A DNA stretch of 46,993 nucleotides, from NCBI GenBank assembly GCA_021372245.1, contig JAJFUV010000172.1, positions 1 through 46,993 of the forward strand, in the 5' to 3' direction. The number at the start of each line of letters is the position of its first letter. Within the stretch, counting starts at the first letter, position 1. Shown in pieces: positions 24,269 through 33,340 of the stretch. The notes under the pieces are model-generated. The model did no database searches. It was not told the origin of the DNA and saw nothing but the letters and a program-made list of their open reading frames with translations. The stretch is from Terriglobales bacterium (GTDB taxonomy: Bacteria; Acidobacteriota; Terriglobia; Bryobacterales; Bryobacteraceae). Both the position numbers and the translations under genes were made by a program.

Positions 24269-25566
24269 TATTTGGCTTTGGGTATCAGGGCACGAAGCCG
24301 CAGTTCGCGTGTGATACTTCCCGCCACAAGACCGTAGTAAAACCACGTGACCGTGCCCGTAAGTCCGGCAATGGCCCAAAAATGAATGCTCATACCTATG
24401 AATCCCGTCCACAAGGCGGCTTCCCACACGTCACCCTTTCTCGCTCGCCGGAACGCCGCCCAAAGTCCGCCAACCGCCAGCGTCAGCAAGAGCAGCGCAA
24501 AGGGCACCGTCCCGGCCAAGCCCGTTTCGCCGAGCAAGCCTAGGTAGGAGTTATGAGGGGACCTGCGATTGAAATACTCCTCCCTGGCATAACGGAGTTC
24601 GCGAGGAAGGTCCAGATCGGTACTGGCTCGAGTGAACCGGCCAGCACCTGCTCCAAACCACGGGTTTTCTTTGAACAGCCGCTCACCCTTCTGATTCATC
24701 AGGAGGCGGATCTGAAAGGACTTGTCCTTGTCCAGACGTTCCATAGCATCGCGCCGTTTCGCCATGTTTTCCGTCACCGATTCAGGCGCAAGAACTAGAA
24801 CCACCACGACACACCCTGGAAGGAAAACCAGCGGCCACAACCTGCCGAGAAGCCGAGGTTGCGCGAGCCCGATGAGGATAGAGAAAAGTATGATGATGGA
24901 CGGGACGGTAATCCAGGAACTTCGCGACGCGTTCCATGCCACCATCAATAGGATAAGCCCGAGGCCGCCGACAGCCCAGAACCTGCGGCGTCCGCTCTCT
25001 GTCACCAGAAGTGCCACCACCAACGGCGTACACGTTGAGAACTGGCAGCCAAAGTCGTTCTGTGACATAAAATGCTCACCGGTAACCAGACGGACCATCG
25101 CCAGAACGATTGCGGAGACCGCGAGGAGGCGACCGAACCAGGAAATCACTTCCAGCCTGCTAACGATGGCCGCAACCACGACAAAGACGAGGAGCCAAAA
25201 TGCGTATTGAACGAGAGTCTCGACGTCCTGGAGGTCGAGCCCTGGCAGCTTTCCCTGGAAGACGTTTCCCGCAATCGATGCGAAAAGCCCGCCCCAGAAG
25301 ACCGCCGCCCAAGTTAACCAGACTTCGACCGGACGCAGAGAGATGGCTCGCTCCCCAATGAAGAGCTCCACCGCAATCACCATGAATACCGGCGCCGAGA
25401 GTGACAATCCCAGCAACGGCACATCATAGAGGGGCAGCACCATGTAGACGGAAAATGCCGCAAGGAGCCACCACACCCGTTTGGGAAAGGTCTCAGGCAC
25501 AGCAACGGCCGGCCCTGCAGGAGAAGCGGCCTTCAAGCATGCCGCACGTGTGGTCGGAGACACCAT
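24268..25566 (-). CDS. O-antigen polymerase/ligase family membrane protein (Wzy/WaaL-like)
   Basis: A 432-residue integral membrane protein with roughly ten to twelve hydrophobic helices. The start at 25566 shares one base with the previous stop (TGATG); the frame extends further upstream, but that stretch is shadow. The long periplasmic loop carries the Wzy_C-type pattern: NPWFGAGAGRFTRASTDLD followed by RRSPHNSYLGLLGETGLAG (about residues 310-365), where the conserved His and Glu of this family lie. Members either polymerise repeat units (Wzy) or ligate finished glycan to a carrier (WaaL). The two cannot be separated by sequence reading. No Wzx flippase is seen in the locus, so a ligase or unusual polymerase role is open. 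Confidence 0.85.
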   Translation of the reverse strand: MVSPTTRAACLKAASPAGPAVAVPETFPKRVWWLLAAFSVYMVLPLYDVPLLGLSLSAPVFMVIAVELFIGERAISLRPVEVWLTWAAVFWGGLFASIAGNVFQGKLPGLDLQDVETLVQYAFWLLVFVVVAAIVSRLEVISWFGRLLAVSAIVLAMVRLVTGEHFMSQNDFGCQFSTCTPLVVALLVTESGRRRFWAVGGLGLILLMVAWNASRSSWITVPSIIILFSILIGLAQPRLLGRLWPLVFLPGCVVVVLVLAPESVTENMAKRRDAMERLDKDKSFQIRLLMNQKGERLFKENPWFGAGAGRFTRASTDLDLPRELRYAREEYFNRRSPHNSYLGLLGETGLAGTVPFALLLLTLAVGGLWAAFRRARKGDVWEAALWTGFIGMSIHFWAIAGLTGTVTWFYYGLVAGSITRELRLRALIPKAK

Positions 25567-26672
25567 CAGAACCGGATTGCCCCTTGCATCTCTCTTGCGC
25601 CGGCAACCGCTCGCTCCGCGTCCACCCACCAGTCGATGCCGGGAGTCAACGATGCGGCACTGGGCTGGCGCAGCAGGCCCCGCAGCGCACCGTGAGTGTA
25701 ACCCAAGGCGTAAGCCCAGCGGTAATTTCTCGGTTCCGCCAGCGCTCTCACCCAGTTTAGTGCCGTGTTGCCCAGGTAACTCTTAAGAAGAGCCCACCGA
25801 TCCGCAATGCTCGGCCGGTCCAAGACGCGATAGTTGTCGTTGAGAAACCTCCGGCTGTATGCCACTGCATGGCCGTAACGACGGGCATCGGTTGGGTAAC
25901 ACTTGGGAGCATCGTCGTGGGGATGTTGAACGATCGCACAATTCGCCAGCAGCAGTTCACCGTTTGCGCTGGCGCGCCGGGAGAGAAAGGTATCCTCACC
26001 CAATCCGCATCCCGTTGCAGCCATGGCGAATAAAACGTCCGAAAAACACTCCTGCGTCAACGCATCCATTCGGTACGCCATCACGCCGCCGCTCAGCCAA
26101 TCCAACCTTGCATACTGTTCGTCGGACTCCGGCATGCGGCGGTCGCCGACAGGAGTCAGGCCGCCCGGCGGCGTCTTTCGCCCGCTCCCGAAGCGCCGCA
26201 CCAGGCAGTACTCCCAATTCGAAGTCTTTCCCTTACGGTCCGTCAGTTCGCCGTATATTCGAAGCGCGGACGCTTTACCCATCAGAATCTTTGCCGTGAC
26301 ACCAGCCACCTTCCGGTCTGCCCAAGTCAGGGGCGCCAGAATTTTCTCCACCGTTTCGCATTCCGGGATGATCAGGTCGTCGTCCAGGTATAAGAGCAAT
26401 CGACGGCCGGCAGCCAGCTTCCATCCGAGGTAGCGCTGGTACGGCAGGTTCGCGTGATTGGATGGTGCATAGATGGTTCGCCACTCCGTCTTGAAATGCT
26501 CCAGGGCGCGTCGCACATCGTCGGATTCCGGGTCTCCATCCACGACGATCAACAGGTTGGGCTGGACACTCTGTTTCCGAAGATCGCCCAACAAACGGAC
26601 CAGTAGCTGCGGGCGCCGATGAGTCGGAATGCAGACGGCAAAATCGTGGCGGGGGCTTGGTTCTTCGTTCAT
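25566..26672 (-). CDS. GT2 glycosyltransferase
   Basis: A 368-residue family 2 transferase. It opens DFAVCIPTHRRPQLLVRLLGDL, with the nucleotide-binding VVDGDPESDD (about 43-52), the metal-binding DxD in LLLYLDDDLIIPE (about 93-105), GGVMAYRMDAL, and GLGEDTFLSRRA (about 222-233) as the catalytic-base region. No membrane helices are obvious. It follows the GT-C gene by three bases and overlaps the Wzy/WaaL-like gene by one. Donor and linkage are unknown. Confidence 0.87.
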   Translation of the reverse strand: MNEEPSPRHDFAVCIPTHRRPQLLVRLLGDLRKQSVQPNLLIVVDGDPESDDVRRALEHFKTEWRTIYAPSNHANLPYQRYLGWKLAAGRRLLLYLDDDLIIPECETVEKILAPLTWADRKVAGVTAKILMGKASALRIYGELTDRKGKTSNWEYCLVRRFGSGRKTPPGGLTPVGDRRMPESDEQYARLDWLSGGVMAYRMDALTQECFSDVLFAMAATGCGLGEDTFLSRRASANGELLLANCAIVQHPHDDAPKCYPTDARRYGHAVAYSRRFLNDNYRVLDRPSIADRWALLKSYLGNTALNWVRALAEPRNYRWAYALGYTHGALRGLLRQPSAASLTPGIDWWVDAERAVAGAREMQGAIRF

Positions 26673-26675
26673 CAG

Positions 26676-28391
26676 CTACTCGCGTGGCTTGCTTCCATCC
26701 CTCACGGTTCCAGATTGGCCCAGCGGAGAAGAGTGAGTGCCGTCGCCTGCGTTTCTGGCCGGCTTGTTCTTGCGTCGAAAAATCGTCACTTTCCCGTTGC
26801 TGTTGGCTACCTCAAGCCAATCCGGAGTTCGATTCTCAATAAGTGAGGACAAAAAGCGGCATTCGCGTTGTATTCCGCAACTGCTCTGGACACCCGGGTA
26901 GAGAATGAGGTAATCAGCTCGGTACTGATTCATGGTTTCCCGCACCGCTTTCTCCTCGCAATCCCGTTCGCTGAATCCTGAGTTGAAAAACGAAATCGTG
27001 CGGCGCTTGAGGACGTAGCCGGTTTGTTGGCCACAGGCTGCGAGAAGAACAGCATCCGGGGAAATGTGGGAATCCACCCAGGAGGAGAGTGCGGTTCCTG
27101 TGTAATCCGCTTCGCAAAAGGCTTGGGCAACTGGGCGGTGAGGAACATACGGCCGGCTGCTCACCACGTCCTCACCGTTCAGCGCCGCATACGCCACCAT
27201 GTTGGCGATGACAGCACTGACGAGAAGGCGTCCACCTCGGGCCGCCCGAATGGCGAGGCCACTTCGCAGCCAACTGATGGTCGATCCCGCGCAGAGGGCA
27301 AGCAATGGCACCACAGGCAAGAACATTCGCGGATCCTTGCTGATTCCCGTCTGGCCGCCCGCGTAAATCATGAGTGCCGTGTATCCCCCTAGAGCGGCGG
27401 CTGCCAGGGTGATGCCCATCTGTGGGCCATTGAGGATCAGCCGGAGGTCGATTGCCTTGAGGGAACCAAGTACAAGAATCAGGATCACGCTCAAGGAAAC
27501 GATCGTGATAATCCCCCACAATCCCGCCTGGGCCTCCCTGGAGCTTCCATACAAGAGATGTTTGACTACGGTCACTGTCCGTCGCAGAATCATGTCCCAC
27601 CCGGCTGTGCCAACTTCGGAATTTCCTCGCCAGGAGCCCGCAAGTCGAATATTGCGCAGTAACAAAGGCATGACCAACCCGCCCGCAATCAGGCACGAAG
27701 CGAACGCGGCGAAAGCCTGTACGGTGCGCCGCATCAGAAACGCACCGGCGAGATAGAGGCCTGAGCCGGCAATGAAAAAATACCCCGCGTAACGCACATA
27801 GCTCGACAAGGCCAGCAAGACCTGACCTGCAATCAGAAATCCCCAAGAAGCCGCTCCGCCGTCAAGCCCGGAATGGGCGCGGTTCTCGAAAATCACCAGG
27901 CAGAAAATGCCCGCCGAGGCCAACAACGTAAACAGCGGTTCCGAAGCGATACAGTTCGAAAAGTACAGCCATTGCGAGTTCAGAAGAAAAAGGCCGGCAG
28001 CCACCCATCGCGCGAGACTGTCCATCCCGAGCGAACCGGCTGTCACGCATATTAAGGCCGCGCAGAAGGCGAAAGAGAGAACGCTTATGCCGTGGGCCGC
28101 TGACTCGATCGATACACCCGTTCTCGCCACGGCGGCAATCAGCACGGGATAGGCCGGAGGCCATGTGAACAGTGGGGCAGGCACACGGTGCTGGCGGCGT
28201 TCGCTGCCAAAATGCACGATATCCGTCGAGACACCCAGCCCCTTATTCAGATTCGCCGCGGCACTCAGGTAATGGTAGGAGTCCAGAAAAACATTCGGCT
28301 CGGGCGAACGGGCGTAAAGGAGGAGCGTCAACAACAACGCCAGGGCGAAACAAGCCGTCGCCTCCAGAAAGGGCTTTCTTGCGGCCCTCAT
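26676..28391 (-). CDS. GT-C membrane glycosyltransferase (ArnT/PMT-like)
   Basis: A 571-residue integral membrane protein with about ten helices. The first extracytoplasmic loop has an acidic motif, FLDSYHYLSAAANL, with Asp37 where GT39/GT83-type enzymes hold their catalytic Asp. A soluble C-terminal periplasmic-like domain follows the last helix (about 430-571). These enzymes use polyprenyl-phosphate sugars on the outer side of the membrane. Here one would add a side sugar to the lipid-linked unit or to exported polymer. It overlaps the following GT4 gene's stop by four bases (ATGA). The last ~25 residues are polar and low-complexity. Family call is good, substrate unknown. Confidence 0.78.
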   Translation of the reverse strand: MRAARKPFLEATACFALALLLTLLLYARSPEPNVFLDSYHYLSAAANLNKGLGVSTDIVHFGSERRQHRVPAPLFTWPPAYPVLIAAVARTGVSIESAAHGISVLSFAFCAALICVTAGSLGMDSLARWVAAGLFLLNSQWLYFSNCIASEPLFTLLASAGIFCLVIFENRAHSGLDGGAASWGFLIAGQVLLALSSYVRYAGYFFIAGSGLYLAGAFLMRRTVQAFAAFASCLIAGGLVMPLLLRNIRLAGSWRGNSEVGTAGWDMILRRTVTVVKHLLYGSSREAQAGLWGIITIVSLSVILILVLGSLKAIDLRLILNGPQMGITLAAAALGGYTALMIYAGGQTGISKDPRMFLPVVPLLALCAGSTISWLRSGLAIRAARGGRLLVSAVIANMVAYAALNGEDVVSSRPYVPHRPVAQAFCEADYTGTALSSWVDSHISPDAVLLAACGQQTGYVLKRRTISFFNSGFSERDCEEKAVRETMNQYRADYLILYPGVQSSCGIQRECRFLSSLIENRTPDWLEVANSNGKVTIFRRKNKPARNAGDGTHSSPLGQSGTVRDGSKPRE

Positions 28392-29563
28392 ACGCCGTAC
28401 CCCTGCTTGACGGTTTGATAGAAATCCAGGTTGCGCATCGCGGTATTCGTCAGGTCGAAATGCGTCCGTGCGCGCTGCCGCGCGGCGGCACCCAATCTCT
28501 CGCGCAATCCTGATTGAGTCAAGAGTCGTACGATCGCCGAAGCCAGTTCGTGCGGATTGCCGGGATTTGCCAGCAGCCCGGACTTTTCATGCTCCACGAG
28601 TTCAGGGCCGCTGGCCAGGCTGGTCATGACAACCGCTGCACCGCACGCCATGGCTTCCGCGCACGTCAAGCCAAATGCTTCGGCGCGGGATGGGATCACG
28701 ACAACCGTCGCGCTCGAGTAATACTTGGGTAGCTCGACTTGCGGCACACGGCCGGGAAATTCGATGCGCTGGCGGTAGTTCGCGGGCAGAGCGCGGAGTT
28801 GTTCCGCCAGGGGACCACTCCCCATTGCGCCCTCCGGCAGATTCCCCACAAAACGGAATCGTGCATCCGGGACGTCCCGCAGAACCTCGGGCGCGGCGGC
28901 CAGCAGGTCCATCACACCCTTTCGGCGCGCGATGCTCCCCACATACAGGACTTCCGACCGGTTCCGTTCTACACCTTGGGGACAGAATAATTCCGTGTCC
29001 ACACCATTCGGGATTACTTCGAACTCCTTTCCGGAAAGTCCCAACGCGGCTAAGGTGGTCTTGCCGATATGCTGAGAAACCGCAACCAAGCGATCCGCCA
29101 TGGCGACATTGCGCTTTTCCAGGCTACGCAGCATCCGGCTCGGCCGCTGTCCCTCATAATAAGCGTGGGCCGTGTTCGCGCCGTGCAGCCGCACGATCAG
29201 GGGCCGGTGTGGGGGAGACCACAAAGGACCGTTCCAGTCGTAGCTCTCCACCAGGTCGATTCCATGTTCCTTTACAGCATCCGACACCTGCCGGGTGAGC
29301 GATTGCCTCTGAGCGAAATCGGCGTAATCCAAATCCCACGGACCCCAGTTCAGCCTTAGCCACGATCGCGGCTCTTCCGGCAGTCGCAGCACTCTTACAC
29401 CATCATCCGATGACCATTCGGCTGTCCTGGCGCCGGCAAGGTACCCGATTACGAAAACCGTTTGCCCCGCTGCGGCCAACCGCTGGCCCAACCCCTGCAC
29501 GAAACTTCCGATCCCCCCCTGAGGCGCGGGCGGGTATTCGTTGCAGACGAAGCAGATCTTCAC
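28388..29563 (-). CDS. GT4 glycosyltransferase
   Basis: A 391-residue GT-B transferase starting with GTG at 29563 (GTGA overlap with the preceding stop). It opens KICFVCNEYPPAPQGGIGSF, a classic GT4 start with the glycine-rich acceptor loop. VIPNGVDTELFCP, EVLYVGSIARRKGVMDLLAA and the EX7E motif in SRAEAFGLTCAEAMACGAAVV follow. It probably adds a hexose to the repeat unit from a nucleotide sugar. All structural parts are present and of normal length. Confidence 0.92.
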   Translation of the reverse strand: MKICFVCNEYPPAPQGGIGSFVQGLGQRLAAAGQTVFVIGYLAGARTAEWSSDDGVRVLRLPEEPRSWLRLNWGPWDLDYADFAQRQSLTRQVSDAVKEHGIDLVESYDWNGPLWSPPHRPLIVRLHGANTAHAYYEGQRPSRMLRSLEKRNVAMADRLVAVSQHIGKTTLAALGLSGKEFEVIPNGVDTELFCPQGVERNRSEVLYVGSIARRKGVMDLLAAAPEVLRDVPDARFRFVGNLPEGAMGSGPLAEQLRALPANYRQRIEFPGRVPQVELPKYYSSATVVVIPSRAEAFGLTCAEAMACGAAVVMTSLASGPELVEHEKSGLLANPGNPHELASAIVRLLTQSGLRERLGAAARQRARTHFDLTNTAMRNLDFYQTVKQGYGV

Positions 29564-30993
29564 GAGTTCAACACCCGCTCAACAAGGGAAACCACTACAT
29601 CTACGGGTTCCCGGCAAGGCAGCAATGCGGCCGGGTCTGCGCCCGGCTTGCCGCTCCGCAGCGCTTCCGCCACAAGTCGCAGCAGATCCTCTCGCGTGAA
29701 GGCAGCCTGGGCGTAGCCGGACTGCCGAACCTCGCGGTAGAAATCCGCATCCCAGAATCGCCGGTTGGAAAGCATTGCCGGCAAAGGATGGGGTAGATCG
29801 AAGCACACGTTCACCACCGGACGCCCCAGAGCGGCGAATTCGAGGGTGACCGTTGAGCAGACAGAGACATTCAGAGCGGAATGGAACGCCGTGGCAACCC
29901 AAAGGTCGGTATCTTCTGGCAGCGCACAGTTCCAGTCGCTTTCGGCATCCCACTCCCATAAGGGTTTCTGAATGACAAGGTCACTGTACCGCGCCGCGAG
30001 CGGCTCGAACCGCTTGCCGTCTTCCCTGGGATTAATGCGCAACAAAAACTGTGGACGTCCTGGCAATTCACAGCTTGCTGCGGCTTTGAGCAGGCACTCC
30101 ACAACAAGCGGTTCATTGCGCACGGCTGCCGGGGACGCGGCGGTGTAGCAAATGAAGGGGCGGCTCGGAGCGAGACCAACACGCGAACAGAATTCCTCGC
30201 GCCCCTCCACGTTGCGCAGATGCAGGAACCGTTCGAGATGCAGAGATCCGGCCACCGCTAAAGTGTCCGGCCGCATCTGCGGGTTGGCGGCCGCCAGGTC
30301 TTCACGAACGTTTTCGCTCCAGACAGCCAAAAGGTCTGGTGTCACAGGTACCCTGGGCTTGGAATAGATATCCTTCCAGGAGTTGGCAACTATTACAGTC
30401 TTGACCCCTAAGTTGGCCGCGGCCTGAAGCGCCGGAAGTATTCGTTCGCTGGCGTACGAGGAACCCACCAGGCAGTCGATCTTCTCCTCACGCAGTAACC
30501 TCGTCCAGTTGGATGGGGCGCCGCAGAGTCCTGCCCACAGTCTCTCAATTACGTGGAACATCGTGACACTGCATTGAAACTTGCCAAGCAACTTCCAAGC
30601 GATCTTGCTCAGTGCCGAGCGAATTGTTCCCGATTCACTACCGTTCATCAGTGGTAGGTAATGCACCCATCTTGGTTTCCCGAGTTGGCGCATGCATTCA
30701 CCATGCAGCTTCTCGCACCAGGATCTGAATCGTTGTACACGGGCCGCTTCCTTTTCCGCCGGAGCTTCGATGACCCGCAGAGACGGGTATACGGCAAGCG
30801 CCCTTGAGAACGGATTTGAGGTGAGCACTAGCACATCGTGGAACTCGCCGAAGCGTTCTGCCAGTCCAGAATGGATGAATGCTCGCACCTCAGGGCCGAA
30901 GGCTACGACAAACGCTATCCGGCACTGCCTCCTCTCCAACCCATGAGTCTTCCGATTGCCACAGGGCGCATCAGATACTATGTTGTTCCGCAA
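29560..30993 (-). CDS. Unclassified GT-B-like glycosyltransferase or polymer transferase
   Basis: A 477-residue soluble protein that I cannot place in a named family with confidence. Two Rossmann-like halves can be seen: an N-terminal one (CRIAFVVAFGPEVRAFIHSGLAERFG) and a C-terminal one with RPFICYTAASPAAVRNEP, PQFLLRINPREDGKRFEP and SVCSTVTLEFAALGRPVVNVCFD. The last pattern recalls the C-terminal half of CDP-glycerol or polysialyl-type transferases. The start is TTG at 30993, the only usable codon before the first strand. It overlaps the next gene by four bases and follows the previous one by nine, so it belongs to the locus and most likely transfers a sugar or polyol phosphate. Confidence 0.6.
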   Translation of the reverse strand: MRNNIVSDAPCGNRKTHGLERRQCRIAFVVAFGPEVRAFIHSGLAERFGEFHDVLVLTSNPFSRALAVYPSLRVIEAPAEKEAARVQRFRSWCEKLHGECMRQLGKPRWVHYLPLMNGSESGTIRSALSKIAWKLLGKFQCSVTMFHVIERLWAGLCGAPSNWTRLLREEKIDCLVGSSYASERILPALQAAANLGVKTVIVANSWKDIYSKPRVPVTPDLLAVWSENVREDLAAANPQMRPDTLAVAGSLHLERFLHLRNVEGREEFCSRVGLAPSRPFICYTAASPAAVRNEPLVVECLLKAAASCELPGRPQFLLRINPREDGKRFEPLAARYSDLVIQKPLWEWDAESDWNCALPEDTDLWVATAFHSALNVSVCSTVTLEFAALGRPVVNVCFDLPHPLPAMLSNRRFWDADFYREVRQSGYAQAAFTREDLLRLVAEALRSGKPGADPAALLPCREPVDVVVSLVERVLNS

Positions 30994-31002
30994 GGCTGAG
31001 AT

Positions 31003-32247
31003 TCATCCCCTACTGGTCGCCTGTAGAAAACCCTTATACCGCTCATAGAAGCGGGCTCGTGAAAACTCTGACCAGTACCTCGATGACGCAGCGTCCGCCA
31101 GCCTTTTTCGTCTCTGGGGATCCGCAATCAAACCCGCGCGCTCAATCAAAGCCCCTATGTCGTCCGGCCCGAACAAAAGTCCAGATACACCGTCTTCAAC
31201 CAGGTCGCCTACGCCGCCAACTTGACTGGCGACTATTGCCGTCTTCAGGCACATGGCTTCCAACAGTGCCAGCGGTAGCGCCTCACTTCGGGATGGCAGA
31301 ATGATAAAGTCGCTTGCGTAAACGATGTCCATGACATCGGGCCTGTAGCCAAAGAACGTAACGCGGTCGGAATGCCTGCTTTCAGCAACTCTTGCCTTCA
31401 AAGCCTCTCCCCATGCAACGAAGGGTTCGAATAATGGGCCAACGATGCACAGCCGCAACCTCGGAACGCTTTCACATAGACCTTCAAGACTTTCAATTAG
31501 AACGTCTTGCCCCTTCCTCGGCTGAATGGACCCTGCGCACGTACCGACAACGGTTTCCTGACTGAACCCCAGCCGGACACGAACCGCGGCTTTGCTCTGC
31601 GAGAGCAAGCTCAAAGCATCTGCCTCCCGGCAGCAGTTGGGAATGCAAAACCGGCTCCTTCGCCCGACAGGCAGGTACCTGCTCCATTGGTGCTGACAGG
31701 ACTTCGATACGAAGATGAGATCCGTGTACTGATCCATCACATGGCAGGCCCAATCGATGGTGCGGGTCGGGTCGAAACACTGCGTATAGAAGCTTGGCGC
31801 TTCTTGGACAACCAAGGCTGAGCGTTTCACCCTCCAACTTTCCATCCGTGACCATAGCTCGTGACTGCCCAGATCGTTCACAACCGCAACTTCCGGTTCC
31901 AACCGCCGGAACCCGCTGCTGGCATGGTGCGCCTGAATGAGCCGCTTGGCCCAACCAGCATAAGCTCGTAGAGATGCCGCCTCAGTTCCCCGTGGCCGCG
32001 AACGCCTTGGCGACCGGAAGACGGCGACTTCGGCCATCGCGTTCATGCCGCCCAACAGACCGGCTTGACCCTTCTCAGTCACGGCGAAGACATTGGCGCC
32101 CGCCTTGCGCATGGCTCCTATCGCTTCGTGGCCATTGAGGTCCGCACCGCTGCGGCCATCCAGATTTCGGCTGATATAGGCCACCATCGGCGCGGACAGG
32201 CTCCTGTTACCTCGGTCGCTGGTCGCCTGCGACTTCTGCATCTTCAT
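31003..32247 (-). CDS. GT4 glycosyltransferase
   Basis: About 414 residues from the ATG at 32247, preferred because GAGGG lies nine bases before it; the frame extends to 32376, and an ATG at 32187 directly before the first strand is also possible. It has MVAYISRNLDGRSGADLNGHEAIGA-like start residues, VVGTCAGSIQPRKGQDVLIESL, VTFFGYRPDVMDIVYASDFIILPS and the EX7E-type SEALPLALLEAMCLKTAIVAS. A gap of about 170 bases to the upstream GT2 gene is the largest between transferase genes and may hold an extra start signal. Donor unknown. Confidence 0.85.
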   Translation of the reverse strand: MKMQKSQATSDRGNRSLSAPMVAYISRNLDGRSGADLNGHEAIGAMRKAGANVFAVTEKGQAGLLGGMNAMAEVAVFRSPRRSRPRGTEAASLRAYAGWAKRLIQAHHASSGFRRLEPEVAVVNDLGSHELWSRMESWRVKRSALVVQEAPSFYTQCFDPTRTIDWACHVMDQYTDLIFVSKSCQHQWSRYLPVGRRSRFCIPNCCREADALSLLSQSKAAVRVRLGFSQETVVGTCAGSIQPRKGQDVLIESLEGLCESVPRLRLCIVGPLFEPFVAWGEALKARVAESRHSDRVTFFGYRPDVMDIVYASDFIILPSRSEALPLALLEAMCLKTAIVASQVGGVGDLVEDGVSGLLFGPDDIGALIERAGLIADPQRRKRLADAASSRYWSEFSRARFYERYKGFLQATSRG

Positions 32248-32416
32248 CGACTGGGGCCCTCGATTGCCAGATAAGTGATCGACAACCGCCGGCATCCCCG
32301 AACACCGCTGTTCTGCCTCTTTGGCTCTCCCAGGAGCACCCCACCCGGCCAGCAGCTCCATGAAGTCGGGATGCAAAACAGCAGATTGACGCTCTCACCG
32401 CCGTCTCGGGATACCT

Positions 32417-33340
32417 TCACTGCATTCTGGTTCCCGCACAGAGTTTCAGAACCCTTCTCCCGAGCCGCGTCAATGAATCTCTTACGCAGAGGCCTGGTGC
32501 ACAGCGCATGGCCATCGCGAAGCACATCGCCGCTTCGGCTTGTGCTCCTTTCTCACGGGCCCGGCGGCTCAACTTCAGATAACATTCCGCTCTTTGCTCC
32601 GACGTCGCCCAGGGCAGGCCGATCGCATGCCGGCGCAACGCCTGACCGACAACCGCGCGAGCCTTCTCCCTATGTAGCTCCGTCAGGGAATCTGAATGAA
32701 CCCGATAAAGATACAAGTCCTCGTGAAGGGGAGCCATGCGAAAGTGTTTCGACACCCTCAGCCAGTACTCATAATCCTCGGCAAGTCGGCTACATACATC
32801 GTAATCTCCCACTACCCGGTACACCTCGCGCCGGTACAAAAAACAGGCTCCAATGCAGTTTCCCCGAAGAAGTTCCGGCGGCTCGCCAGCAATCACTGGC
32901 CTGAGAACTTGCCCTTCTTCGTCAATCGCCGTGGCATCTGCGTAAACAAACCATACGCCGGCATTGCGATGCAGGTAGTCGGCCATCCTGCTCATGGCCT
33001 CCGGCCGGTAGATGTTGTCGTCAGACGTCCAAGTCAACAATTGACCCGTTCCGGTCTTCATCCCAATATTCAAAGAACGCGGAAGGCCGACATTCTCGCG
33101 GTTTCGTATTACCTTGATTCTTCCGTCACTCTCGCTGAACCGCGCGGCAATATCGAAAGTCCGGTCCGTGGAGCCATCGTCCACGATGATCAGCTCCCAA
33201 TTCTTGTATGTTTGACTTACAACGCCTTCGATCGCCTCCGCCAGAAACTTAATCCCATTGTAAGTCGGCAACACGATCGTGACGAGGCTCATGTTGTTGC
33301 ACTGATTTCCGTCACGATCTTGCACATTGCGGGGCGCCAT
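32417..33340 (-). CDS. GT2 glycosyltransferase
   Basis: A 307-residue GT-A transferase. It has LVTIVLPTYNGIKFLAEAIEG, the nucleotide-binding VDDGSTDRTFDIA, the metal-binding TSDDNIYRPEA and the base region RLAEDYEYWLRVS. The start at 33340 shares one base with the previous TAA (TAATG); an ATG at 33292 directly before the first strand is the alternative. The C-terminal third is an alpha-helical tail rich in Arg and Cys. Works in repeat-unit assembly; donor unknown. Confidence 0.9.
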   Translation of the reverse strand: MAPRNVQDRDGNQCNNMSLVTIVLPTYNGIKFLAEAIEGVVSQTYKNWELIIVDDGSTDRTFDIAARFSESDGRIKVIRNRENVGLPRSLNIGMKTGTGQLLTWTSDDNIYRPEAMSRMADYLHRNAGVWFVYADATAIDEEGQVLRPVIAGEPPELLRGNCIGACFLYRREVYRVVGDYDVCSRLAEDYEYWLRVSKHFRMAPLHEDLYLYRVHSDSLTELHREKARAVVGQALRRHAIGLPWATSEQRAECYLKLSRRAREKGAQAEAAMCFAMAMRCAPGLCVRDSLTRLGRRVLKLCAGTRMQ

